Assembly: GCA_025612245.1 (NCBI GenBank)
Contig: JAAXKQ010000002.1
Span: 186,001-250,000, forward strand
DNA length: 64,000 nucleotides
Source of the DNA: Ignavibacteria bacterium
GTDB lineage: Bacteria > Bacteroidota > Ignavibacteria > Ignavibacteriales > SURF-24
Reading direction: 5' to 3'
In this document: positions 51,526 through 60,254 of the stretch, piece after piece
How positions within the stretch are numbered: the stretch's first letter is position 1
How the letters are laid out: the number at the start of each line of letters is the position of its first letter
The notes under the pieces: model-generated
The model's database searches: none
Told to the model about the DNA's origin: nothing
Seen by the model: the letters and a program-made list of their open reading frames with translations, nothing else
Made by a program: the position numbers and the translations under genes

Positions 51526-54093
51526 ATGAAAAAGAAATTTGCGGTCGTAAGCGTTATACTGCTCGTAATAGTTCTTCTGATGATGTTTGTTCCAATGCTC
51601 TTTAAGGATCAGATTGCTGAGGCAGTAAAAAAGCAGGCAAACAAGCAGTTAAATGCGGTCTTAAACTTTGAAAGCGCGGGACTCAATATGTTTAAGAGCT
51701 TCCCAGACCTGACGCTGAGCATCAATAACCTGACAATTGTAAACAAGCCTCCCTTTAAGGGCGACACGCTCTTAAGCGCAGCCTCATTTAATGCTACAAT
51801 TGACCTCTGGAGCCTGATTAAGGGAAATGCAATCCGCATCGAAGAGGTTAACCTGCACAAGCCGACAATTAAGCTCATAGTGCTGGAAGACAGTACGGCA
51901 AACTATAATATAATGAAGCCGGATACCACAAAGCCCGAGGCCACGCAGAAGAAAGTGAACATTTCCCTTAAATATTATTCCGTCGACGGCGCCAACATAG
52001 CCTACGTGGATCAGACCTCCGGAATGACGGCAATAATTAAAAACCTGGACCATGAGGGGTCAGGCGACCTGTCGATGGACAAGTTCAACTTGAAGACGTT
52101 GACAAAAATTGACGAGCTCACATTTGAATATAACGGCCTTACCTACCTTAACAAGGTTAACGCCTACCTGGACATGCAGCTCTTTGCCAACATGAATGAA
52201 AAGAAGTTTACGCTTAACAAAAATGAGCTCCGGATCAACAACCTGGCGCTTAAGTTTGACGGCTTTGTTGCAAGGCCCGACACGTCCAATATTTCCATGG
52301 ACCTGACATTTGCCTCCAACCGCACGGATTTTAAGGACATAGTTTCCCTCATTCCTGCGGCATACTCGGAGAATTTTCAGGACATGAAATCTTCGGGTAA
52401 AATGCTCCTTAACGGGAGCATAAAGGGGATTTATAACAAAACCCGCGTTCCTTCCTTTAACATAAAGCTCATGGTTCAGAATGGCAGCTTCCAGTACCCC
52501 AGGCTTCCAAATGCGGTAAGAAATGTAAACGTTGATTTGAACCTCAACAATCCCGGGGGCACTCCTGACAACACGGTCTTGAGCCTGAAGCAGATGCACT
52601 TTGAGCTCGGGAGCGATCCTTTTGACGCCTCGCTTTATATGACAACCCCGAGGTCCAACCCGTACATAGATACAAAAGTCAAAGGGCGGCTTAACCTCGG
52701 ACAGCTTAAAAATGCACTGCCGATGAAAGGCGTTCAGAGGCTTGAGGGACTCATTCAGGCCGACTTTCAGGCCAAGGGCAACATAGGGGGCTTAAAGAAC
52801 AAAAGGATTGATAATCTTAACGCCTCGGGAACCGTTAAGGCTGACAATATAATCTACGGAAGCGATGAGCTTACGCAGGAAGTAAAGATAAACCAGGCGC
52901 TGCTGACAATGACTCCCAGAGCATTTAACCTCAGCAGTTTCAACATGAACATTGGGCAGAACAACTTAAATGCAAGCGGCGGGCTTTACAATATGTTGGG
53001 TTACCTTTTGAACAAGGGTACCATCAGCGGCACACTTTCGCTTAATTCGAATTACCTGGACGTAAACGAGCTCATGAAGCTGAATAAGGCACAGCAGAAA
53101 AAGACGACTCAGACGGCCGGTAGCAAGATGCAGGCCGTGGAGCTGCCCGAGAGGATAAACTTTACGCTGAATTCAAACATCGGAAAGATGATTTACGACA
53201 ATCTTACGATCAGTAACATAAGAGGCGTTATTATTCTCAGCGACAGGAAGCTTTCCATGCAGAGCCTGAACATGAACCTCCTCGGGGGTAGCCTCGTTGC
53301 AAACGGCTATTATGCCACTCCCGCTGGCAGGAACCCCGACATGGCGTTTAACTTTACGATTAATAACTTCGACATTGGCAAGACATACGAGAGCTTTGTA
53401 AGTGTAAGGCAGATTGCACCGATGGCTCAGTTCATTCACGGCGCCTTCGGGGCCAGGATGAACATTACCTCAAGCCTGGATAAAAGTATGATGCCCCTTT
53501 GGAACAGCTTTAACGGCAGCGGAATACTTAACCTGCAGAGGGCCGAGGTAAAGGGCTTCAAGCCTTTTGAAGCCGTAGGAAGCGCCCTTAAGCTTGACGC
53601 GCTGAAAAATCCGGTGCTGACAAACGTGAACCCGTCTTTCCAGATCCGAAGCGGCAGGTTCTTTGTCCAGCCTTTTACGTACAAGGTGTTTAATTACGAC
53701 GTAACGCTTTCGGGCTCGAACGGAATTGACAAGAGCATAGACTATACGATGAACGTGCAGATCCCGGCAGGACAGCTAAAGCAGCAGGCAAACCAGGCCA
53801 TAAATAAGCTGATTAAAAAAGACATCAATCTGGTCTCAGCCGATAAGATAGACGTAAAGGCATTTCTCAGGGGCAGCATTAATTCTCCTTCTGTTACCAC
53901 CAGTGCAGCCGACATTGTAGGCGGTACCACTAAAACCGTGCAGCAGGAAATTAAGCAGCAGGCACAGCAGCAGATTGAGCAGAAAAAGGCTGAGATCCAG
54001 AAGCAGGCTCAGCAAAGGGTTGATACCGTAAAAAAGCAGATCCAGAAAAAAGCCGAGGATAAGCTGAAGGATATATTTAAGCGAAAATTCTGA
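51526..54093 (+). CDS. AsmA-family lipid-transport/outer-membrane biogenesis-like protein
   Basis: 855 residues anchored by one N-terminal transmembrane segment (VVSVILLVIVLLMMFVPMLF). The AsmA pattern follows: 'AVLNFESAGLNMFKSFPDLTLSINNLTI' near the N terminus, a long repetitive beta-taco region, and an AsmA_2-like C-terminal part ('LNLQRAEVKGFKPF'). The last 60 residues are Gln/Lys/Ala-rich coiled coil (for example QQAQQQIEQKKAEIQK). AsmA-like proteins bridge the periplasm to move phospholipid to the outer membrane in proteobacteria; a similar role is likely but unproven here. Confidence 0.9.
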   Translation: MKKKFAVVSVILLVIVLLMMFVPMLFKDQIAEAVKKQANKQLNAVLNFESAGLNMFKSFPDLTLSINNLTIVNKPPFKGDTLLSAASFNATIDLWSLIKGNAIRIEEVNLHKPTIKLIVLEDSTANYNIMKPDTTKPEATQKKVNISLKYYSVDGANIAYVDQTSGMTAIIKNLDHEGSGDLSMDKFNLKTLTKIDELTFEYNGLTYLNKVNAYLDMQLFANMNEKKFTLNKNELRINNLALKFDGFVARPDTSNISMDLTFASNRTDFKDIVSLIPAAYSENFQDMKSSGKMLLNGSIKGIYNKTRVPSFNIKLMVQNGSFQYPRLPNAVRNVNVDLNLNNPGGTPDNTVLSLKQMHFELGSDPFDASLYMTTPRSNPYIDTKVKGRLNLGQLKNALPMKGVQRLEGLIQADFQAKGNIGGLKNKRIDNLNASGTVKADNIIYGSDELTQEVKINQALLTMTPRAFNLSSFNMNIGQNNLNASGGLYNMLGYLLNKGTISGTLSLNSNYLDVNELMKLNKAQQKKTTQTAGSKMQAVELPERINFTLNSNIGKMIYDNLTISNIRGVIILSDRKLSMQSLNMNLLGGSLVANGYYATPAGRNPDMAFNFTINNFDIGKTYESFVSVRQIAPMAQFIHGAFGARMNITSSLDKSMMPLWNSFNGSGILNLQRAEVKGFKPFEAVGSALKLDALKNPVLTNVNPSFQIRSGRFFVQPFTYKVFNYDVTLSGSNGIDKSIDYTMNVQIPAGQLKQQANQAINKLIKKDINLVSADKIDVKAFLRGSINSPSVTTSAADIVGGTTKTVQQEIKQQAQQQIEQKKAEIQKQAQQRVDTVKKQIQKKAEDKLKDIFKRKF

Positions 54094-54140
54094 AAAACAG
54101 GTAATTAAGACGGGCTACGGCCTGAAAGATAAAGCCTCCG

Positions 54141-54175
54141 GCACTGGCGGCCCTTGGGGGGGCGCCGGTGCTTTT
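54141..54175 (+). terminator. GC-rich terminator after the AsmA-like gene
   Basis: GCACTGGCG / CGCCGGTGC stem (one G-T pair) with a G-rich loop, then TTTT. Confidence 0.7.
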
Positions 54176-54297
54176 GGGCTTACAAAAATGAAAAACTGCT
54201 CATTAGTCCCTGCCGGAAGGCCACAAAGATTACAAATTTATCCAAAGAAATCGTACATTTGCCTTGACGATATTAATATTTACGAGATCATCTTTTA

Positions 54298-55491
54298 ATG
54301 AAAGCTTTATTACTTGAAAATATACATCCCTGTGCGGTTGAAGTTCTGAAAGAAAAAGGCGTTGAAGTAGATACCTATAAAGGCAGCCTTTCCGAAGACG
54401 AGCTCATAGAGGCTCTTCAGGGGGTTGCACTTCTTGGCATCCGTTCAAGAACCTACGTTACAAAAAGAGTGCTCGAAAGCGCTCGGGATCTGCTTGCAAT
54501 AGGCGCCTACTGCATTGGCACCAACCAGGTCGACCTGCATGCGGCTTTGATGAAAGGCGTTGCGGTTTTTAATGCCCCGTACAGCAATACAAGAAGCGTG
54601 GCTGAAATAGTCATAGCGGAAATTATATTTTTAATACGCCGCCTGCACGACAAGATCGTAAAGGCGCATGAGGGCGTCTGGGACAAGTCGGCTGAAAACG
54701 CCCGTGAGGTAAGGGGTAAAAAGCTCGGCATCATTGGCTACGGCAATATCGGAAGCCAGGTTTCAATGCTCGCCGAGGCAATGGGAATGGAAGTTTATTA
54801 TTACGACATTGTTGACAAGCTGACAATCGGAAACGCAAAGAGGATGTCTTTCCTTGAAGACATGCTCAGGATTGTGGACGTGGTTACGGTGCACGTGGAT
54901 GGTAACCCCGGCAACACGAACCTCATTGGAAGCCGTGAGTTTGAAATAATGAAAGACGGGGTCATTCTCCTTAACTTAAGCCGTGGCTTTGTTGTGGATG
55001 TGGACGCACTGAAGGAAAACATATTGAGCGGGAAAGTTATTGGAGCGTCGCTGGACGTTTTCCCGGAAGAGCCCAAGAATTCGAGCGACAGGTTCGTTTC
55101 CCCATTGCAGCACCTGCCCAATGTGCTCCTGACTCCTCACATTGGAGGCAGCACCGAGGAAGCGCAGTATAACATAGGTGAATTTGTCTCCAGCAAGCTC
55201 CTGGAATACTATCATACGGGAAGCACCTATACAAGCGTCAACTTTCCAAAGATTCAGCTTCCTTCAATGAGCGATTCGCACAGAATGCTTCACGTTCACG
55301 AGAACGTCCCGGGCGTGCTTTCGCAGATAAACGCAATCTTTGCCCGCAACGACGTTAACGTTGTGGCCCAGTATCTGCGGACAAATGAAAAAATCGGCTA
55401 TGTTATTGCCGACCTGGATACAAAGTACCAGGAGCCTCTTTATGAGGACCTCAAGAAGGTTGTACGCACAATTAAAGTAAGAATTCTTTAG
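54298..55491 (+). CDS. serA: D-3-phosphoglycerate dehydrogenase
   Basis: 397 residues of the E. coli-type SerA. The catalytic domain is split around an NAD domain with GIIGYGNIGSQVS; 'GAYCIGTNQVDL' and 'NAPYSNTRSVAE' are typical; the catalytic His is in LTPHIGGST. A C-terminal ACT domain (about 325-397, 'HENVPGVLSQINAIFA') gives serine feedback inhibition in the family. First step of serine biosynthesis. Followed closely by ogt and the SdpI gene. Confidence 0.95.
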   Translation: MKALLLENIHPCAVEVLKEKGVEVDTYKGSLSEDELIEALQGVALLGIRSRTYVTKRVLESARDLLAIGAYCIGTNQVDLHAALMKGVAVFNAPYSNTRSVAEIVIAEIIFLIRRLHDKIVKAHEGVWDKSAENAREVRGKKLGIIGYGNIGSQVSMLAEAMGMEVYYYDIVDKLTIGNAKRMSFLEDMLRIVDVVTVHVDGNPGNTNLIGSREFEIMKDGVILLNLSRGFVVDVDALKENILSGKVIGASLDVFPEEPKNSSDRFVSPLQHLPNVLLTPHIGGSTEEAQYNIGEFVSSKLLEYYHTGSTYTSVNFPKIQLPSMSDSHRMLHVHENVPGVLSQINAIFARNDVNVVAQYLRTNEKIGYVIADLDTKYQEPLYEDLKKVVRTIKVRIL

Positions 55492-55507
55492 AATTTTAGG
55501 GGACATT

Positions 55508-56017
55508 ATGCCTGAAGCATATTTCGTTTCACCGGTTGGAATGCTTAAGCTTACGGCAGATGATGAAGCCCTGAGGGCAATTGATTTTTTGAAGGATGGC
55601 AGCTATGCCCACCCGGGCAGCAGCCATCCTGCCTTAAAAGAAAGCGTGGTCTTAAAAGAAAACGCGGTCTTAAAGGAAGCCGTGCGCCAGCTGGATGAAT
55701 ACTTTAAGGGTAAAAGAGAATCCTTTGACTTAAAGCTGAAGCCCGAAGGAACGGAATTTCAGAAGAGGGTCTGGATGGAGCTTCTGAAAATCCCATTCGG
55801 CAGGACCATTTCATACCTGGAACTGGCCGAACGCCTTGGAGACAGGAAAGTAATACGTGCCGTTGCCGGTGCAAACGGGAGGAACAGGATACCTATTATA
55901 ATCCCATGCCACCGTGTAATCGGCAGTGACGGCAGCCTTACGGGCTACTCGGGAGGCCTTGACATAAAGAAGTGGCTCCTCAGGCATGAAGGCAGCCTTA
56001 TGGATTTGGCTTTATAA
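55508..56017 (+). CDS. ogt: O6-methylguanine-DNA methyltransferase
   Basis: 169 residues. The C-terminal DNA-binding domain has the acceptor Cys134 in IPCHRVIGSDG, followed by 'LTGYSGGLDIKKWLL', which identifies the suicidal alkyltransferase. The N-terminal ribonuclease-like domain carries an insertion of three short tandem repeats, ALKESV-VLKENA-VLKEAV (residues 42-59). It lies 16 bp after serA and is probably co-transcribed. An AGGGGAC sequence precedes the ATG. Confidence 0.93.
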   Translation: MPEAYFVSPVGMLKLTADDEALRAIDFLKDGSYAHPGSSHPALKESVVLKENAVLKEAVRQLDEYFKGKRESFDLKLKPEGTEFQKRVWMELLKIPFGRTISYLELAERLGDRKVIRAVAGANGRNRIPIIIPCHRVIGSDGSLTGYSGGLDIKKWLLRHEGSLMDLAL

Positions 56018-56038
56018 ATTACCGGAAGGCGCCTAAAA

Positions 56039-56377
56039 ATGCGAAACTTCTACACTTTAATGTTTTGTGCTTTGTCACTTCTTTCTATCGGGCTTGCAAT
56101 TCCCTTCATATTAAAGAAAGTACCGCCAAATGAAGTCTATGGCTTCAGGACTGCCAGGTCGCTTGCCAATGAGAAAGTATGGTATGCGGCAAATTATTTC
56201 AGCGGCTGGACACTCTTAATTGCGGGAATTGTGTCTCTGCTTGCAATTATTATACTGCACTTTAACCCGCAGTGGGTTCCCGAGGCAAGGTATTACGGCT
56301 TTGTTGTAACTGCCCTTTATCTGGCTCCCCTTATTATAGCTGTCATTCTGTCTTTTGTGTATTCAACGAGGCTTTAA
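56039..56377 (+). CDS. SdpI-family membrane protein
   Basis: 112 residues with three transmembrane segments. The family motif 'VPPNEVYGFRTARSLANEKVWYAAN' (written here in parts: PPNEVYGFRT, SLANEKVW, AANYF) is the SdpI/YhfL C-terminal signature. SdpI in Bacillus gives immunity to the SdpC toxin; most family members are of unknown role. It lies 21 bp after ogt on the same strand. Confidence 0.87.
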   Translation: MRNFYTLMFCALSLLSIGLAIPFILKKVPPNEVYGFRTARSLANEKVWYAANYFSGWTLLIAGIVSLLAIIILHFNPQWVPEARYYGFVVTALYLAPLIIAVILSFVYSTRL

Positions 56378-56385
56378 GACACTCT

Positions 56386-56664
56386 TTAGTAGCTGCGTCT
56401 TCTATAGTATTTTTTTCCCCTTCCGGGCGAGAGGTCTATCAAAAGCGCAATAACAAGGCCTACAATTGGAATTGTCGTCCATGAGTTATCAAAGAAGTGG
56501 AATACCACGCTGTACCACAAAAGCGTAACCGGGAGGAAAAGAAAGCCCAAAAGAGGCCAGAGTACCGTGCTGAACATGCCGTGAAACCAGTTTGTCAAAA
56601 ACCAGAGCAGGGCTATGGAAAGTCGCGGGATGAGGACCGCAAAGATGAGTATCAGGTAAATCAT
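56386..56664 (-). CDS. Hypothetical small membrane protein
   Basis: 92 residues from ATG 56664, selected because an AGGGGA ribosome site lies upstream and the hydrophobic N terminus then begins directly. It has three to four hydrophobic segments (MIYLILIFAVLIP, LLWFLTNW, 'FLFLPVTLLWYSVVFHFF', IPIVGLVIALLIDL) and a basic C terminus (GRGKKYYRRRSY). Convergent with the SdpI gene, with stops 9 bp apart. Family not recognised. Confidence 0.7.
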   Translation of the reverse strand: MIYLILIFAVLIPRLSIALLWFLTNWFHGMFSTVLWPLLGFLFLPVTLLWYSVVFHFFDNSWTTIPIVGLVIALLIDLSPGRGKKYYRRRSY

Positions 56665-56759
56665 ATTTTTCCCCTGGAGTTGATTACAATAATTTATAAT
56701 TAAAATTAAATTATTGCAAAAGCGGAATCCTTGCAAACTCTTGCGCAAATTGTGCCCTT

Positions 56760-56780
56760 ATATGCAATTTATTTGCATAT
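56760..56780. promoter_or_regulatory. Palindrome upstream of the his leader
   Basis: ATATGCAA-TTTAT-TTGCATAT, perfect 8-bp arms, about 57 bp before the leader peptide. Candidate operator or part of the his promoter region. Confidence 0.45.
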
Positions 56781-56836
56781 TCCGCCTTAAAAGTTTTGAA
56801 ATACATGATTAATTTCATAGATTTGAGTTATAAATT

Positions 56837-56944
56837 ATGGAAAACATTAATACAGATATGACCCGGTTAATCGGCTGCCCGAAAGCAGCTCTGCATCATC
56901 ATGCTCATCATCTTAACTGCCTGGCCGGTGTCGGATTGTATTAA
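56837..56944 (+). CDS. hisL: his operon leader peptide
   Basis: A 35-residue open frame ending in TAA at 56942, or 28 residues if the second ATG at 56858 is used. It contains HHHAHH encoded by CAT CAT CAT GCT CAT CAT at 56894-56911: five histidine codons in six. It lies before a terminator and the hisG gene, the standard layout of a histidine leader peptide whose translation speed reports charged tRNA-His. No clear ribosome site precedes either ATG. Confidence 0.85.
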   Translation: MENINTDMTRLIGCPKAALHHHAHHLNCLAGVGLY

Positions 56945-56997
56945 ACTAAAATAAAGTTTGAATTTTAATAACCCCGACACTTTTGCCGGGGTTTTTT
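56860..56997 (+). promoter_or_regulatory. Histidine transcription attenuator (leader terminator and antiterminator)
   Basis: The terminator is AACCCCG (56970-56976) paired with CGGGGTT (56987-56993) followed by a T-run. Its 5' arm, CCGACAC (56974-56980), is exactly complementary to GTGTCGG (56928-56934) inside the end of the leader frame. A ribosome stalled on the His codons would leave GTGTCGG free to pair and open the terminator; a ribosome reaching the stop at 56942 would cover it and allow termination. Confidence 0.85.
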
Positions 56998-57028
56998 GTT
57001 TTTAAAGTATAAGGATTAAAATATTAAA

Positions 57029-57898
57029 ATGGAAAACGGAAACTTAAAGCTGGCCATTCAAAAGAAAGGAAGACTCTCGGAAAAGTCGCTGGAGCTTTTG
57101 AAACTTTGCGGACTTGACATAGAAAATTATTCTGAAAGGCTGATCGTCTCGGCTAAAAACCACAAGCTCGACCTTTTATTCCTAAGGGATGACGACATAC
57201 CTGAATACGTGCAGGATGGAGTTGCCGACATAGGCATTGTGGGAGAAGACGTGGTCTATGAAAAGCAGGCCAATATTACGGTAAGCGAAAAACTGGGTTT
57301 CGGCAAATGCAAGCTCATGATTGCGGCCCCGTCTAACGGGATGCCCGAGAGTCTGGAAGACCTGAACGGCAAGACAATTGCAACCTCCTACCCCAACATA
57401 CTCAAGCTCTTCTTAAACGCCAATAACCTGCAGGCCAAGATAATTCAGATCAGCGGTTCGGTAGAAATTGCTCCCTCGCTTGGCGTAGCCGATTTAATTT
57501 GCGACATTGTTTCGACGGGCAACACTCTCAGGATGAACAAGCTCAACAAATCCTTTAATGTTTTTGACTCTGAAGCAGTAATGATCTCAAACAACGACCT
57601 GAAGAAAAATGAGGAAAAGTATGCAATACTGCAGGACTTGATAGCAAGGATGCGTTCAGTCCTTTCGGCCAAGAAGTCGAAGTACCTGATGATGAACATT
57701 CCCAAGAATTCTCTGGAAGAAATTACAAGGATCATTCCTTCGCTTAAAAGCCCCACGGTGCTTCACCTGGCAGACGAGGCTTCGCTTGCAGTGCATGCCG
57801 TAATTCCGGCGGACCGTTTCTGGAGCATCGTAAACGACCTTAAGGCAGCGGGCGCAACGGGAATTCTTCTGCTGCCGATTGAAAACATGATATTCTGA
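57029..57898 (+). CDS. hisG: ATP phosphoribosyltransferase, long form
   Basis: 289 residues: two periplasmic-binding-like lobes (starting LKLAIQKKGRLSEKSLELL, with 'ADIGIVGEDVVYE' and 'CDIVSTGNTLRMN' at the phosphoribosyl site) and a C-terminal ferredoxin-like regulatory domain (about 212-289, 'KYLMMNIPKNSLEEI'). The long form is hexameric and inhibited by histidine without a HisZ partner. First and committed step of histidine synthesis. First gene after the attenuator. Confidence 0.96.
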   Translation: MENGNLKLAIQKKGRLSEKSLELLKLCGLDIENYSERLIVSAKNHKLDLLFLRDDDIPEYVQDGVADIGIVGEDVVYEKQANITVSEKLGFGKCKLMIAAPSNGMPESLEDLNGKTIATSYPNILKLFLNANNLQAKIIQISGSVEIAPSLGVADLICDIVSTGNTLRMNKLNKSFNVFDSEAVMISNNDLKKNEEKYAILQDLIARMRSVLSAKKSKYLMMNIPKNSLEEITRIIPSLKSPTVLHLADEASLAVHAVIPADRFWSIVNDLKAAGATGILLLPIENMIF

Positions 57899-57921
57899 AA
57901 AACAAGCAGATTGGATAAAAT

Positions 57922-59211
57922 ATGAAAATCTTTAATTTCAGGAATTTGGATGAGAAGGAAAAAGAAAACCTTCTCAAGCGCCCGGCAGTGGACCTGAAGG
58001 CGTCTTTTGAAGCCGTAAAGCCAATACTGGATGAAGTTAAGCGTGACGGCCTTAAGGCGGCACTTAAATATGCGGAAAAGTTCGACCGTTTCCCGGGCGG
58101 GGACCTCAGGGTCTCGGAGGCTGAATTTTTGGAGGCCGAGAAAAACCTGGATGGCGAGGTAAAGCATTCAATCAGGAAAGCCGCCGGCAATATAGAGAAA
58201 TTTCACATTAAGCAGCTTCCGAAGCCATACGAAACCGAGACCATGGAAGGCATTCTGTGCTCGCGTGAATACAGGGCAATTGAGAACGTGGGGCTTTATA
58301 TTCCGGGCGGAAGCGCCGTACTGCCATCGACGATGCTCATGCTTGGAATACCGGCGAGAATTGCCGGATGCAAAAGAATTGTTGCAGTTTCCCCGTCCAA
58401 AGGCAACCGGGTTAACGACGCACTCCTTTTTGCGGCAAAGATACTTGGCATAACGGAGTTCTATAAAGTGGGTGGCGTACAGGCAATAGGGCTTCTTGCT
58501 TACGGGGCTGAGGGTTTTCCGAAAGTAAATAAAATTTTCGGACCAGGAAACCAGTACGTTACGGCCGCCAAGCTGCTCGTAAGCATCGACCTTAACGGCT
58601 GCCCAATAGACATGCCCGCAGGCCCGAGCGAAGTGCTGGTAGTTGCAGATGAGTCTTCAGAGCCGTCGTTTGTTGCAGCGGACCTACTTTCGCAAGCCGA
58701 GCACGGGCCCGACTCTCAGGTGGTGCTTGCGGCAACCTCGCAGAAAGTTTTGTCGCGCGTACTTGAACAGCTTGAAAGCCAGCTGCTTCTGCTTCCGAGA
58801 AAGGATATTGCGGTAAGGGCACTTGAATCTTCATTTGCACTATTGACCGAAAGCATAGGTGATGCCATCAGTTTCAGCAACATGTATGCGCCTGAACACC
58901 TGATACTGCACGTTGAGGAGCCTGAAAGCTATAAGCCGCTTATTACAAACGCGGGATCGGTTTTTCTTGGAGGCTATTCTCCCGAAAGTGCAGGCGACTA
59001 CGCATCGGGCACAAACCACTCGCTTCCCACCTACGGCTATGCGAAGTCATTTGGCGGGGTAAGCGTGGAAAGCTTCATGAAAACAATGACATTTCAAACA
59101 CTAACGCGTGAAGGCCTGAGGAGTATTGCCGGGGCAATTGAAACACTGGCTGAGACAGAATCTCTGGCCGCACACAAAAACGCTGTAACTATAAGGTTAA
59201 ATAAATTATGA
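57922..59211 (+). CDS. hisD: Histidinol dehydrogenase
   Basis: 429 residues. Family landmarks are 'VGLYIPGGSAVLPSTMLML', 'FGPGNQYVTAAK', 'DMPAGPSEVLVVADE', AEHGPDSQVV with zinc ligands, and 'GGYSPESAGDYASGTNHSLPT' near the end. A zinc enzyme that oxidises histidinol to histidine with two NAD+. Last two steps of the pathway. The stop overlaps the hisC start by 4 nt. Confidence 0.96.
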   Translation: MKIFNFRNLDEKEKENLLKRPAVDLKASFEAVKPILDEVKRDGLKAALKYAEKFDRFPGGDLRVSEAEFLEAEKNLDGEVKHSIRKAAGNIEKFHIKQLPKPYETETMEGILCSREYRAIENVGLYIPGGSAVLPSTMLMLGIPARIAGCKRIVAVSPSKGNRVNDALLFAAKILGITEFYKVGGVQAIGLLAYGAEGFPKVNKIFGPGNQYVTAAKLLVSIDLNGCPIDMPAGPSEVLVVADESSEPSFVAADLLSQAEHGPDSQVVLAATSQKVLSRVLEQLESQLLLLPRKDIAVRALESSFALLTESIGDAISFSNMYAPEHLILHVEEPESYKPLITNAGSVFLGGYSPESAGDYASGTNHSLPTYGYAKSFGGVSVESFMKTMTFQTLTREGLRSIAGAIETLAETESLAAHKNAVTIRLNKL

Positions 59212-60254
59212 TCGAAAAATTAGCCAGAAAAAACATACTCGCCCTTAAACCATATACTTCCGCCAGGGATATGTATTCCGAGGGGATACTGCTGGATGCA
59301 AATGAAAACAGCCTGGGGACTACTTCCGAACTCTACGGTGACTTGTGCCTTAACCGCTATCCTGACCCGCACCAGGAAGACCTGAAGAAAGCGGCAGGTG
59401 AATACTTCGGCATTGAAGGCAAAAACCTCTTCTTCGGCGTGGGCTCGGATGAGGTAATAGACCTCCTCATAAGGGTCTTCTGTGAGCCCAGGGAAGACTC
59501 GGCCATGATACTCGATCCCACATACGGCATGTATCAGGTTGCCTGCGACATAAACAACGTTAAGACAAAAGTTGTAAACCTGAAGGAGGATTTTCAGATC
59601 GACCTTGAGGCAGTAAAGAAAAATTTCGACTCCACGGTTAAAATTATTTTCCTCTGTTCGCCAAACAATCCCACGGGTAACCTCTTGAAGAAAGATGACA
59701 TACTGGAACTCTGCAGGACATATAATGCCATTATAGCCGTGGATGAAGCCTATGTTGATTTTGCAGGCGATAATTCCTTAATTAAAGAGGTTAACGAGAT
59801 AGAAAACCTGGCAATAATAAGGACTTTCTCCAAGGCCTGGGGGCTCGCGGGCATAAGGCTCGGTTTCTGTGCGGCAAACGAGGAACTGATTCGTCTTCTC
59901 TTCAAGGTTAAGGCTCCCTACAATGTCAGCTCCCTTACAAGAAAGGCCGTTATTAACGCTATTGGAAATAAAAAGAAAAAAGACGAATTTGTGCAGAAAC
60001 TTATTTCGGAAAGGGAACGCGTAAAGGAAGAACTCTCCAAGATTCCGGGCATACTGAAGGTCTATAGTTCAGATGCCAATTATCTCCTGTTTAAGTGCAG
60101 TAATGCAAGACTCATACAGAAGAAAATGGCCGAGGAAGGCGTCATTATTCGCGACAGGAGCTCTTACGAGATGCTGAGAGACTGCCTGAGGGTTTCAATA
60201 GGTACGGAATATGAAAACAACAGATTTCTCGAAGCAATTAAAAAATTCTTATGA
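59208..60254 (+). CDS. hisC: Histidinol-phosphate aminotransferase
   Basis: 348-residue class I PLP aminotransferase. 'LLDANENSLG' at the N terminus, 'SPNNPTGNLL', 'AVDEAYVDFAG' and the Schiff-base Lys209 in RTFSKAWGLAG are typical of HisC. Transfers an amino group from glutamate to imidazole-acetol phosphate. Overlaps both neighbours by 4 nt (ATGA). Confidence 0.95.
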   Translation: MIEKLARKNILALKPYTSARDMYSEGILLDANENSLGTTSELYGDLCLNRYPDPHQEDLKKAAGEYFGIEGKNLFFGVGSDEVIDLLIRVFCEPREDSAMILDPTYGMYQVACDINNVKTKVVNLKEDFQIDLEAVKKNFDSTVKIIFLCSPNNPTGNLLKKDDILELCRTYNAIIAVDEAYVDFAGDNSLIKEVNEIENLAIIRTFSKAWGLAGIRLGFCAANEELIRLLFKVKAPYNVSSLTRKAVINAIGNKKKKDEFVQKLISERERVKEELSKIPGILKVYSSDANYLLFKCSNARLIQKKMAEEGVIIRDRSSYEMLRDCLRVSIGTEYENNRFLEAIKKFL

